Part shown: positions 53,327-64,000 of the stretch, piece after piece
How positions within the stretch are numbered: position 1 is the first letter of the stretch
How the letters are laid out: each line of letters opens with the position of its first letter
From: Microcella indica
GTDB lineage: Bacteria; Actinomycetota; Actinomycetes; Actinomycetales; Microbacteriaceae
NCBI RefSeq assembly: GCF_013414345.1
Contig: NZ_CP058670.1
Coordinates: 1,364,001 to 1,428,000 of the forward strand
Direction of reading: 5' to 3'
DNA: 64,000 bases
Program-made: the position numbers and the translations under genes
Notes under the pieces: generated by a model
Database searches by the model: none
What the model was told of the DNA's origin: nothing
The model's input: the letters and a program-made list of their open reading frames with translations, nothing else

Positions 53327-54387
53327 GCCGGCGAGTTCCGCTCGGCCGCGACCGGTCGGCGCAGCCGTGCGAGGCCGCGCGTGATGCCGCGGGCCCACAG
53401 CGGCCCGCGGTAGAGGAAGGCCGTGTAGCCCTGCACGAGCGTGGCGCCCGCTTCGAGGCGCGCCGCGACATCCTCCGCCGTGTCGACGCCGCCGACCGAG
53501 ATGACGCAGAAATCGGCCGGAACGGCGGCCCGCACGCGCCGTAGCACGGCGAGCGAGCGAGCGGCGAGGGGCGCACCGCTGAGCCCCCCCTGACCCGCCT
53601 CGGCAACCAGCTCGGGGCTCGACTGCAGGCCGGTGCGCTCGATGGTCGAGTTGGTCGCGATGATGCCCGCGAGCCCCACCTGCACCGCGATATGCGCGAG
53701 CTCGTCGATCGTCGCGTCGTCGAGGTCGGGGGCGATCTTCACGAGGACGGGTGTCGACCCGGCCTCCTCGAGCACGCACCGCAGGAGGGGCTCGAGTCGC
53801 TCGCGGGCTTGCAGCCCGCGCAGACCCGGCGTGTTGGGCGAGCTCACGTTCACGGCGAGGTAGTCGGCGACGGGGGCCAGGAGGCGCGCGGAGGTGCGGT
53901 AGTCCTCGAGCGCATTCTCGACCTCCACCACGCGGCTCTTGCCGAGGTTGGCGCCGATCACGGGTCGCCGAGCGCGCGATCGCTCCCGCCGCAACCGCTC
54001 CGCCGCCTGCGCGGCACCCCGATTGTTGAAGCCCATGCGGTTGATGACGGCACGATCGGCGAGCAGCCGGAACAGCCGCGGGCGCGGATTGCCCTCCTGC
54101 GGTACCGCGGTGACGGTGCCGATCTCGATGTGGTCGAAACCGAGTGCGTACAGGCCCCGGATGCTCCGCGCATCCTTATCGAATCCGGCAGCCATGCCGA
54201 ACGGGGAGTCGAAGCGCAGCCCGAGCGCGTCCACCGCGAGAGACGGGTCGGGGCGCGTGGCTCTGCGCAAGAGTCGCGTGAGACCGAGCTGAGGGATGGC
54301 GCGGATCGCAGCCACCGCGAGGCCGTGAGCGCGCTCGGGGTCGAGTCGTGCGAGCACCCCGCGGAACAGGAGGTCGTAGAGCGTCAC
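53323..54387 (-). CDS. pyrD: dihydroorotate dehydrogenase (quinone), class 2
   Basis: 354 residues from GTG 54387. The N-terminal membrane-association helix (LYDLLFRGVLARLDPERAHG) marks class 2. FMN-site motifs are GMAAGFDKDA, NRMGFNN, NVSSPNTPGLR, VKIAPDL and SVGGVDTAEDV; the catalytic base is Ser in VNVSSPNT. It oxidises dihydroorotate with menaquinone in pyrimidine synthesis. It follows nrdR after 4 bp. Confidence 0.94.
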   Translation of the reverse strand: MTLYDLLFRGVLARLDPERAHGLAVAAIRAIPQLGLTRLLRRATRPDPSLAVDALGLRFDSPFGMAAGFDKDARSIRGLYALGFDHIEIGTVTAVPQEGNPRPRLFRLLADRAVINRMGFNNRGAAQAAERLRRERSRARRPVIGANLGKSRVVEVENALEDYRTSARLLAPVADYLAVNVSSPNTPGLRGLQARERLEPLLRCVLEEAGSTPVLVKIAPDLDDATIDELAHIAVQVGLAGIIATNSTIERTGLQSSPELVAEAGQGGLSGAPLAARSLAVLRRVRAAVPADFCVISVGGVDTAEDVAARLEAGATLVQGYTAFLYRGPLWARGITRGLARLRRPVAAERNSPA

Positions 54388-54391
54388 GCGT

Positions 54392-54859
54392 TCAGGCCTC
54401 CGCCGCGCGGGCCGCATCCTCGCGCCGCAGCCGCGCGATGGCCTCTTCGAAGTCGTCGAGGTTCTCGAAGGCCTGGTAGACGCTCGCGAACCGCAGGTAG
54501 GCGACCTCGTCGAGCTCGCGCAGCGAGGGCAGGATCGCGAGGCCGATGTCGTTGGCGTCGAGCTGGGAGGCGCCCGTGGCGCGCAGCGTCTCCTCCACGC
54601 GCTGCGCGAGCAGGGCGAGGTCGGCGTCGGTGACGGGCCGACCCTGGCACGCCTTGCGCACTCCGGTCACGATCTTCTCGCGCGAGAAGGGCTCGGCGAT
54701 GCCGCTGCGCTTCGTGACCGTGAGGCTTGCCGTCTCGGTCGTGCTGAAGCGCTTGCCGCACTCCGGGCACTGCCGGCGTCGGCGGATCGCCAAGCCGTCG
54801 TCGCTCGTTCGCGAGTCGATGACACGGGTGTCGGAGTGCCGGCAGAAAGGGCAGTGCAT
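54392..54859 (-). CDS. nrdR: ribonucleotide reductase repressor NrdR
   Basis: 155 residues. A zinc ribbon ([21 protein letters not shown]) is followed by an ATP-cone ([16 protein letters not shown]) that senses ATP/dATP. It represses nrd operons. TAGGCT lies 9 nt before the ATG with GAGGG between, almost the same start region as hisD. Confidence 0.94.
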   Translation of the reverse strand: MHCPFCRHSDTRVIDSRTSDDGLAIRRRRQCPECGKRFSTTETASLTVTKRSGIAEPFSREKIVTGVRKACQGRPVTDADLALLAQRVEETLRATGASQLDANDIGLAILPSLRELDEVAYLRFASVYQAFENLDDFEEAIARLRREDAARAAEA

Positions 54860-54884
54860 GGTGCCCTCAGCCTAGTGGAGCCCG

Positions 54885-54938
54885 CAGCACTGCTCGGGGA
54901 ACCAGTGCTGCTCGGGGAGTCAGTTCTGATCGGGGAAT
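54885..54938. repeat. three tandem 18-bp repeats across the hisD 3' end
   Basis: Contiguous units at 54885-54902, 54903-54920 and 54921-54938 share CAG...CTG.TCGGGGA.. with 3-4 differences between neighbours. On the minus strand they would encode FPDQN-stop, LPEQHW and FPEQCC; the first copy holds the hisD stop codon, so the two extra copies lie just downstream of the gene. Confidence 0.75.
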
Positions 54939-56233
54939 CGCGCCCGCACGGCATCCCCGTGCGCGGGCAGCTGCTCGGCGGCGCTCAGCTGGAGCACGTG
55001 CTCGGCGACCTCGGCGAGAGCGTCACGGGAGTACTCGACGATCTGCTGCGGACGCAGGAACGTCGACGCGCTGAGCCCCGCGGAGAACCGCGCGTGCCCG
55101 CCTGTCGGCAGGACGTGGTTGGAGCCTGCGACGTAGTCGCCGAGACTCACCGGCGTGTGGTCGCCGACGAAGATGGCACCAGCGTTCGTGAGCAGCGGCA
55201 GGATGCCCCCGGCATCGCGCACGTGCACCTCGAGGTGCTCGGGCGCGTAGGCGTTGCTGAACGCGGCCGCCTGCGCCAGGTCGTCGACGAGCACGATCGC
55301 CGACTGGGGGCCGTCGAGAGCCGTCGCGACCCGGTCGTGGTGATGCGTGGCGGAGACAGCTGCCGGGAGCGCGCTCCGAACGGCGTCGGCGAGCGACTCG
55401 TCGTCGGTCACGAGAACGCTGCCGGCGAGCTCGTCGTGCTCGGCCTGGCTGATGAGGTCGGCGACGACGAGCGTCGGCGATGCGCTCCCGTCCGCGATGA
55501 TGAGGATCTCGGTCGGGCCCGCCTCGGAGTCGATGCCGACGACGCCCTGCACAGCTCGCTTGGCCGTCGCCACGTAGAGGTTTCCGGGCCCGGTGATGAC
55601 CTGCACCGGCTCGAGGCCGATCTCGGTGACCCCGTAGGCGAGCGCCGCGATCGCGCCAGCGCCGCCCATCGCGTAGACCTCGTCCACGCCGAGCAGAGCG
55701 GCGGCCGCGAGGATCGTCGGGTGCACGGAACCGCCGAAGGCGGACTGCGGCGGCGAGGCGAGCGCGATCGAGGGCACGCCCGCGACCTGCGCGGCCACGA
55801 CGTTCATGACGACGCTCGAGGGGTAGACGGCCTTGCCGCCGGGCACGTAGAGGCCCACGCGATCGACGGGCTGCCAGCGCTGCACGATGCGAGCACCCGG
55901 GGCGACCTCGGTGATGCGCTGCTCGGGCACCTGCGCCGCCGACGCGACGCGCACCCGCTCGATCGCCACCTCGAGCGCCTTCCGCACGCCGGGGTCTAGC
56001 GACTCGAGGGCGCTCGCGAGCGCTGCGGCGGGCACGCGCACCGAGGTCGGTCGCACGCCGTCGAAGCGCTCCGCCTGCGCGAGGAGAGCATCCACACCCC
56101 TCTCGCGCACCTCCGCGATGATCGCCGCGACGGCGTCGACGGCGGAGCCCACGTCGCTCGTCGAGCGCGGCACGAGGGCCAGCAGCTCGGCGGTCGAGAG
56201 CTCGCGGCCGCGCAGATCAAGAGTCGTCATCAT
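54920..56233 (-). CDS. hisD: histidinol dehydrogenase
   Basis: 437 residues. VGLYVPGGKAVYPSSVVMN, ITGPGNLYVATAKRAV, zinc ligands in SQAEHDELA and the catalytic Glu-His in NAYAPEHLEV are present. It makes the last two oxidations of histidine synthesis. No other his gene adjoins it here. The start region is TAGCAT-GAGGGCGCC-ATG (56231-56233). The 3' end lies in tandem repeats. Confidence 0.95.
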   Translation of the reverse strand: MMTTLDLRGRELSTAELLALVPRSTSDVGSAVDAVAAIIAEVRERGVDALLAQAERFDGVRPTSVRVPAAALASALESLDPGVRKALEVAIERVRVASAAQVPEQRITEVAPGARIVQRWQPVDRVGLYVPGGKAVYPSSVVMNVVAAQVAGVPSIALASPPQSAFGGSVHPTILAAAALLGVDEVYAMGGAGAIAALAYGVTEIGLEPVQVITGPGNLYVATAKRAVQGVVGIDSEAGPTEILIIADGSASPTLVVADLISQAEHDELAGSVLVTDDESLADAVRSALPAAVSATHHHDRVATALDGPQSAIVLVDDLAQAAAFSNAYAPEHLEVHVRDAGGILPLLTNAGAIFVGDHTPVSLGDYVAGSNHVLPTGGHARFSAGLSASTFLRPQQIVEYSRDALAEVAEHVLQLSAAEQLPAHGDAVRARFPDQN

Positions 56234-56300
56234 GGCGCCCTCATGCTATCCGGCGCCGAACCGGGAATACCTCCGAGCCGGCGTGGTTGAGTGGGGTGTG

Positions 56301-56810
56301 ATGACTGAGACGACCGATACCGCCGACAGCACGGGCTTCGACGCCTTCGCGCAGGCATTCCGGCGCCACGCCGCCGGTGTCGCCGCGATCACCGCGCTCG
56401 ATGCGAGCGGACGCCCGGTCGGGTTCACGGCGACCTCGCTCGCCTCCCTCGCCGCCGCTCCGCCGCTCGCCACCTTCAACTTGGCGCGCATCGCGAGCTC
56501 CTGGCCGGCAGTCGAGCAGACCGACCACGTCATCATCCACATGCTGGGTGCCCGCAACAAGGGTCTCGCCCAGAAGCTCGCCGCCGACCACGACGAGCGC
56601 TTCATCGGCGATCATTGGGCGCCCGGCCCCCTGGGCCTCCCCCTCCTGCAGGACGTGACGGCGTGGATGCTCGGGCGCATCGTCGCCCGCGTGCCCGTCG
56701 AGGCGAACGCCATGATCGCCGTGCAGATCCTGGAGGGAGCGCTCGGCGAGCCCGACGAGGCCCTGCTCTACCACGAGCGCGAATACCGCACGCCGGGCGA
56801 CCCCGCGTAG
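56301..56810 (+). CDS. flavin reductase-like FMN-binding protein
   Basis: 169 residues. FRRHAAGVAAITALDASGRPVGFTATSLASLAAAPPL is the flavin-reductase-like fold start (given here in part: RRHAAGVAAIT and GFTATSL). Such proteins bind FMN and supply reduced flavin or act as oxidoreductases; the partner is unknown. Divergent from hisD across 67 bp. Confidence 0.85.
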   Translation: MTETTDTADSTGFDAFAQAFRRHAAGVAAITALDASGRPVGFTATSLASLAAAPPLATFNLARIASSWPAVEQTDHVIIHMLGARNKGLAQKLAADHDERFIGDHWAPGPLGLPLLQDVTAWMLGRIVARVPVEANAMIAVQILEGALGEPDEALLYHEREYRTPGDPA

Positions 56811-56821
56811 TCCCGCGCTGC

Positions 56822-60337
<3,516 letters not shown>

Positions 60338-60418
60338 GGCGTCTTTCGGGTCGAGGCGGGTCGGCGGATCCTCAGTCTAGATCGGCGCCGCCGACCGGCG
60401 GGCGCATCCCGGGGCGCG

Positions 60419-61342
60419 TCACGACTCCCGCAGAGCGTCGAGGGCCCGCTGCAGGTCGAGCGGGTACTGCGAGCGGTACGAGACGGCCTCGCCGCTGCCG
60501 GGATGCTCGAATCCCAGCTGCATCGCGTGCAGCCACTGGCGGCTCAGGCCGAGGCGCTCGCTCAGCACCGGATCTGCTCCGTACATGGCGTCGCCGACGC
60601 AGGGGTGGCGCTGCGCGGCCATGTGCACGCGGATCTGATGGGTGCGCCCGGTCTCAAGATGCACCTCGAGGAGGGACGCCGCGCGAAACGCCTCGAGCGT
60701 GTCGTAGTGGGTGATCGAGGGCTTGCCGCCGGCGACGACGGCGAACTTCCACGCCGAGCTCGGGTGCCGGCCGATCGGCGCATCGATCGTGCCGGACAAG
60801 GGGTCGGGATGACCCTGCACGACTGCGTGATAGACCTTGTCGACCTCGCGATCGTGGAAAGCCCTCTTGAGCTCTCGGTAGGCGCGCTCCGACTTGGCAA
60901 CGACCATGAGGCCGCTCGTGCCGGCGTCGAGTCGGTGCACGATCCCCGCCCTCTCCGCGGGACCGGAGGACGCGAGCGTGTAGCCGCCCGCGGCGAGGGC
61001 ACCGAGGACCGTCGGGCCCGTCCAGCCGACCGACGGGTGCGCGGCGACGCCGACGGGCTTGTCGATGACGACGAGATCGTCGTCGTCGTGGACGATGCGC
61101 AGATCGGCGACCTCGCGAGGCTCCACCACGGGCGCGCGGCGGGGCTCCCACGTGACCTCGAGCCACGCGCCAGCCGCGAGCCGGTCAGACTTGGCCGCGA
61201 CGCGGCCGTCGACGAGTGCACCGCCTGCCTCGATGATCTCGGCCGCCTGGGAGCGTGAGAAACCGAGCAGAGTGGCGAGGGCCACGTCGACGCGCTCCCC
61301 CGCCCGACCCTCAGGAACGGGAAAGGAGCGCGACTCGGTCAC
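60419..61342 (-). CDS. RluA/RluD-family 23S rRNA pseudouridine synthase
   Basis: 307 residues from GTG 61342. An S4 domain ([21 protein letters not shown]) precedes the catalytic domain with [16 protein letters not shown], where Asp is the nucleophile, and [11 protein letters not shown]. It isomerises uridines in rRNA, most likely helix 69 if RluD-like. It starts 50 bp after divIVA, with no lspA between. Confidence 0.92.
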   Translation of the reverse strand: MTESRSFPVPEGRAGERVDVALATLLGFSRSQAAEIIEAGGALVDGRVAAKSDRLAAGAWLEVTWEPRRAPVVEPREVADLRIVHDDDDLVVIDKPVGVAAHPSVGWTGPTVLGALAAGGYTLASSGPAERAGIVHRLDAGTSGLMVVAKSERAYRELKRAFHDREVDKVYHAVVQGHPDPLSGTIDAPIGRHPSSAWKFAVVAGGKPSITHYDTLEAFRAASLLEVHLETGRTHQIRVHMAAQRHPCVGDAMYGADPVLSERLGLSRQWLHAMQLGFEHPGSGEAVSYRSQYPLDLQRALDALRES

Positions 61343-61391
61343 CGTCGCGCTCCTCTTCTCGTGCTGGTAGTGGTCGAACGACTCCTGCTGC

Positions 61392-62192
61392 TCAGGAGCC
61401 GTAGCCCGGGAACTGGCCCGGAGGGGGCGACTGCGGTGCGGGCTGGGACGGCGCCGAGCCCGGGTACTGCCCATACGAGGGCTGCGAGCCGGAGTCGCCG
61501 AAACCGGGGGCCGAGCCGACGGCGGCCGACGACGCCATGGCGGGCGAGGCGGGCTGGGGCGCGGAGGCCTGGGGAGCGGACGGCTGCGATGCGGCAGCCT
61601 GCTGCTGGCTCGAGCCTTCGAGCTCCTGCAGCTGGGACTGGATGTACGAGCGCAACTGGGCGCGGTACTCGCGCTCGAAGACACGGAGCTCCTCGACGCG
61701 CTGCTCGAGTGCGACGCGCTCCTGCTCGAGCGCCTGCAGCTGACCCGCTTGGGCGCTCTGCGCCTGGTTCACGATGCGGGACGCCTCGGCCTGACCCTCG
61801 GCGATGAGCTCATCGCGCTTCTTCATGCCATCGCGCACATGCTCCTCGTGGAGGCGCCGCGCGAGCTGCAACAGGTTGTTCGTGTTCTCCGACTCGTCGG
61901 CCGCGGGCGCACTCGCGAGAGGAGCCGGGGCAGGTGCCGGGGCGGGCGCCGGCACGGGGGCCGAGGCGGGCGCCTCCATCGCGGCCTGCGAGCCTCCGCC
62001 GCGCTGCAGCTCGGCGACGCGGGCGTCCGCGGCGACGAGCCGCTGGCGCAGCTCGTCGTTCTCCTGCGTCAGACGGCGAAGCTCGACCACGATCTCGTCG
62101 AGAAAGTCGTCGACCTCGTCCTGGTCATAGCCCTCGCGGAACTTGGTGGACTGGAAGCGCTTGTTGACGACGTCCTCGGGCGTGAGTGCCAT
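61392..62192 (-). CDS. divIVA: DivIVA/Wag31 polar growth scaffold
   Basis: 266 residues from ATG 62192. The N-terminal lipid-binding domain [31 protein letters not shown] (conserved MALTPEDVV and [11 protein letters not shown]) is followed by a coiled coil, a Pro/Ala linker (PAPAPAPAP near residue 85), a second coiled coil (about 105-195) and a Gln/Pro/Ser-rich tail. It recruits the cell-wall machinery to poles and septa. Confidence 0.94.
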   Translation of the reverse strand: MALTPEDVVNKRFQSTKFREGYDQDEVDDFLDEIVVELRRLTQENDELRQRLVAADARVAELQRGGGSQAAMEAPASAPVPAPAPAPAPAPLASAPAADESENTNNLLQLARRLHEEHVRDGMKKRDELIAEGQAEASRIVNQAQSAQAGQLQALEQERVALEQRVEELRVFEREYRAQLRSYIQSQLQELEGSSQQQAAASQPSAPQASAPQPASPAMASSAAVGSAPGFGDSGSQPSYGQYPGSAPSQPAPQSPPPGQFPGYGS

Positions 62193-62317
62193 GTGCGTCA
62201 CCTCGGTACTTTCTGGAGCGAGTGGATAACGATGGGGTAACGCTAGCAACATCTCGTCACATGCGTCACACCCGCGCCACCAGAGTACAGCCGCGCGGGA
62301 GGTCTGTCAGTGCGTAC

Positions 62318-62614
62318 TCAGCGAGCACTCACAAGGGACATCAGGATCAGCAGGACGATGAGCACGATCGTCCAGGCGAGGTCGAGCCGGATGCTGCCGA
62401 TCTGGAGCGGGGGGATGACGCGGCGCACGAGCCGGATGGGCGGGTCTGTGATCGTGTAGACGACCTCCGCGAGGATCACCACCGCGCCCTGCGGGCGCCA
62501 GCCGCGGTTGAGCGCCTGGATCCAGTCGAGCACGAACCTCCCCCACATCGCGATGAACACGATGAGGAGCGCGACGTAGATGATGTTCAGGATCACGGAG
62601 AAGACGATCGGCAC
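62318..62614 (-). CDS. YggT-family membrane protein
   Basis: 98 residues from GTG 62614, two membrane regions (IIYVALLIVFIAMWGRFVLDW and LDLAWTIVLIVLLILMSLV) around ITDPPIRLVRRVIPP. Conserved in the sepF-yggT-divIVA order; linked to division and osmotic tolerance in various bacteria, without a defined mechanism. Confidence 0.9.
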   Translation of the reverse strand: MPIVFSVILNIIYVALLIVFIAMWGRFVLDWIQALNRGWRPQGAVVILAEVVYTITDPPIRLVRRVIPPLQIGSIRLDLAWTIVLIVLLILMSLVSAR

Positions 62615-62675
62615 GTCGTTCAGTCTCTCAGGTCACGCTGAGCGTTGCGGCTTCGCATACCGCGATAGGCCGCGA

Positions 62676-63152
62676 TCAGTCGTGAGCGAGGAACGACGCG
62701 TCCACATCGGGCTCGACGTCGGCCGCGTCACCACTCACTGCGACGTGGGCGGGCGAGAGGAGGAACACCTTGCTCGTCACGCGTTCGATGCGACCGTACA
62801 GGCCGGTCGACAGACCGCTCGCGAAGTCGATGAGGCGCCGGGCATCCGGCTCGCTCATCTGCGTCAGGTTCATGATGACCGGGATGCCCTCGCGAAAGCT
62901 CTCGGCGATCGCCTCAGCGTCGTTGAAACGGCGCGGGTGCACCGTGAGGATCTCGTTCATGTCGTGGGACGGCGCCGAGCCGCGCGTCGACGAGGGCCGC
63001 CGGAGCGGCGTGACCGGTGCGCGCTGCCCTGAGCTCGAGCTCGAGGGGGCGGCGGGCGCCGCCGGTGCGTGCGCGGCGGCACTCTGCTCGTACTCGACCT
63101 CTTCGTCGGCGAGGCCCAAGTAGACCATGGTCTTGCGCAGCGGGTTGCTCAT
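62676..63152 (-). CDS. sepF: cell division protein SepF
   Basis: 158 residues. An N-terminal membrane-binding helix ([18 protein letters not shown]), an Ala/Ser/Pro linker and the SepF core from about residue 70 ([27 protein letters not shown]). It anchors FtsZ to the membrane and is essential in actinobacteria that lack FtsA. Confidence 0.94.
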   Translation of the reverse strand: MSNPLRKTMVYLGLADEEVEYEQSAAAHAPAAPAAPSSSSSGQRAPVTPLRRPSSTRGSAPSHDMNEILTVHPRRFNDAEAIAESFREGIPVIMNLTQMSEPDARRLIDFASGLSTGLYGRIERVTSKVFLLSPAHVAVSGDAADVEPDVDASFLAHD

Positions 63153-63183
63153 CAGTCGTCCTTACGTCGTGACGCCTCCGAGA

Positions 63184-63864
63184 TTAACGGTCGGAGGGTC
63201 GGTTTCCGGTGATTGCGGTTCCGATCCGCAGGTGTGTCGCGCCCTCGGCGATGGCGTCCGCGAAGTCGCCCGACATGCCTGCCGAGATCTGCACGGCCTC
63301 GGGGGCGACGCGGCGCACTGCCTCCGAGTGCTCGCGCAGGCGCGCGAACGCACGCCGCGGCTCCTCCCCCCGCGGTGCGACGGCCATGACCCCGCGCAGC
63401 GTGAGGTGGTCGGAGGTCAGCACGCGCTCGGCGAGGTCAGGAAGCTGCGCAGGCTCCGCGCCGCCTCGCCCCGCGTCGTCCGTGAGATTGACCTCGAGGA
63501 AGACCTCAACCGGGGCTTCGGCGCGGTCGAGCGCACGCAGGAGCGACGAGCGATCCAGCGAGTGGATGACGCGGCAGTACTGCGTCACGGCGCGAGCCTT
63601 GTTCGACTGCAGCTGCCCGACGAAATGCCACGTGAGAGGCAGGTCGGTGAGCTCCCGAGCCTTGGGCTCGGCATCCTGGTGACGATTCTCGCCGATGTGC
63701 TGCACGCCCAGGGCTTGCAGCTGCCGCACGAGAGCCGCGGGGTGGAACTTGGTGACGACGATGAGCGTGAGCTCCTCGCTCGAGCGTCCGGTGCTCCGAG
63801 CGGCGGCGGCGATCGACGCCGTGACGCCCTCGTAGCGCTCGCGCAGCTCCGCATCGACCTCCAC
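63184..63864 (-). CDS. YggS/PLPBP pyridoxal-phosphate homeostasis protein
   Basis: 226 residues from GTG 63864. Alanine-racemase-like barrel with the PLP lysine in LIVVTKFHPA, then GENRHQDAEPKA, WHFVGQLQSNKAR and HLRIGTAITGNR. It buffers free PLP. It begins 3 bp after the ftsZ stop, in the conserved ftsZ-yggS-sepF order. Confidence 0.93.
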   Translation of the reverse strand: MEVDAELRERYEGVTASIAAAARSTGRSSEELTLIVVTKFHPAALVRQLQALGVQHIGENRHQDAEPKARELTDLPLTWHFVGQLQSNKARAVTQYCRVIHSLDRSSLLRALDRAEAPVEVFLEVNLTDDAGRGGAEPAQLPDLAERVLTSDHLTLRGVMAVAPRGEEPRRAFARLREHSEAVRRVAPEAVQISAGMSGDFADAIAEGATHLRIGTAITGNRPSDR

Positions 63865-63867
63865 GGC

Positions 63868-64000
63868 TCAGCGCAGGAAGTCGGGAACGTCGAGATCGCC
63901 GTCGTCGTCGCTCTCGATCGGGCCGATCGGCGCTGTCGCTCCCAGGTCGGAGTCGTCGGCCCAGGCGCGGCCCTCGTGCGCCGGCTCGCCCGACTCGACG
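63868..64000 (-). CDS. ftsZ: C-terminal end of FtsZ (rest outside window)
   Basis: The frame is open from the window edge to TGA at 63868-63870. The last residues, DGDLDVPDFLR, are the conserved FtsZ C-terminal peptide that binds SepF and other partners. The preceding 35 residues are the variable acidic linker. Confidence 0.9.
   Translation of the reverse strand, partial: VESGEPAHEGRAWADDSDLGATAPIGPIESDDDGDLDVPDFLR

Noticed and set aside
61924-61980. Short alternating repeat that could be read as a tandem repeat locus
   Set aside because: It encodes the Pro-Ala linker of DivIVA, a normal low-complexity feature.

Overview
The window is a high-GC, gene-dense chromosomal segment of an actinobacterium, most likely a member of Microbacteriaceae. 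The evidence is RbpA, PafBC, SepF/YggT/DivIVA beside ftsZ, a qcrCAB supercomplex locus with a Tat-dependent Rieske protein, a split lnt/ppm1 pair, many GTG starts, ATGA/GTGA overlaps and several probable leaderless promoters. The genus cannot be fixed from the sequence alone.

Layout. 1-8.8 kb: the end of a helicase gene, a D-threonine-aldolase-like PLP enzyme behind a long palindrome, a DUF1206 membrane protein, and the SOS mutasome operon imuA-imuB-dnaE2 with a LexA-type box at the imuA start. 8.8-15.3 kb: small metabolic and membrane genes, a Tat lipoprotein amine oxidase whose fold is circularly permuted, tRNA-Leu(GAG), an M20 peptidase and uppP. 15.5-17.3 kb: an apparently intact IS1182-type element with CTAG target duplications, sitting exactly on the stop codon of a PAC2-family gene. 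17.3-29.2 kb: PAC2, a HAD phosphatase, then trmI-FKBP-pafB-pafC-tatA-tatC-helY-lnt-ppm1 and convergent rbpA. This is the genomic neighbourhood that holds the Pup-proteasome genes in other actinobacteria, but those genes are absent here.

29.2-38 kb: GDPD-SPFH-NfeD operon, an SDR/Nudix/PLDc_N/GNAT cluster, a toroid-fold protein, a UvrA2-like ATPase, a VapBC-type toxin-antitoxin pair, and beside it a strong match to the actinobacterial dif site (about 38.02 kb). The window may therefore span the replication terminus. 38.3-39.1 kb is rearrangement debris: a broken AraC/GyrI-type regulator fused head-on to a 5'-truncated DHFR-like gene. 39-42 kb holds a cation transporter, DUF2200, YchJ, VOC and trpD.

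42.1-51.2 kb encodes the respiratory chain (ctaE-qcrC-qcrA-qcrB on +, ctaC-ctaD-ctaF on -) and the Fe-S carrier erpA. 51.2-56.8 kb holds a dipeptidase, a DUF3043 protein, pyrD, nrdR, hisD and a flavin reductase. 56.8-64 kb is the replication/division block dnaE1, rluA-type synthase, divIVA, yggT, sepF, yggS and the end of ftsZ. The lspA gene often seen between divIVA and rluA is missing.

The most unusual items are the circularly permuted secreted amine oxidase (11377-12771), the dif candidate (38007-38034), the 25-bp inverted repeat and 30-bp palindrome at 354-569, the IS landing on a stop codon, and a recurrent TANNNT box 6-8 nt before start codons.
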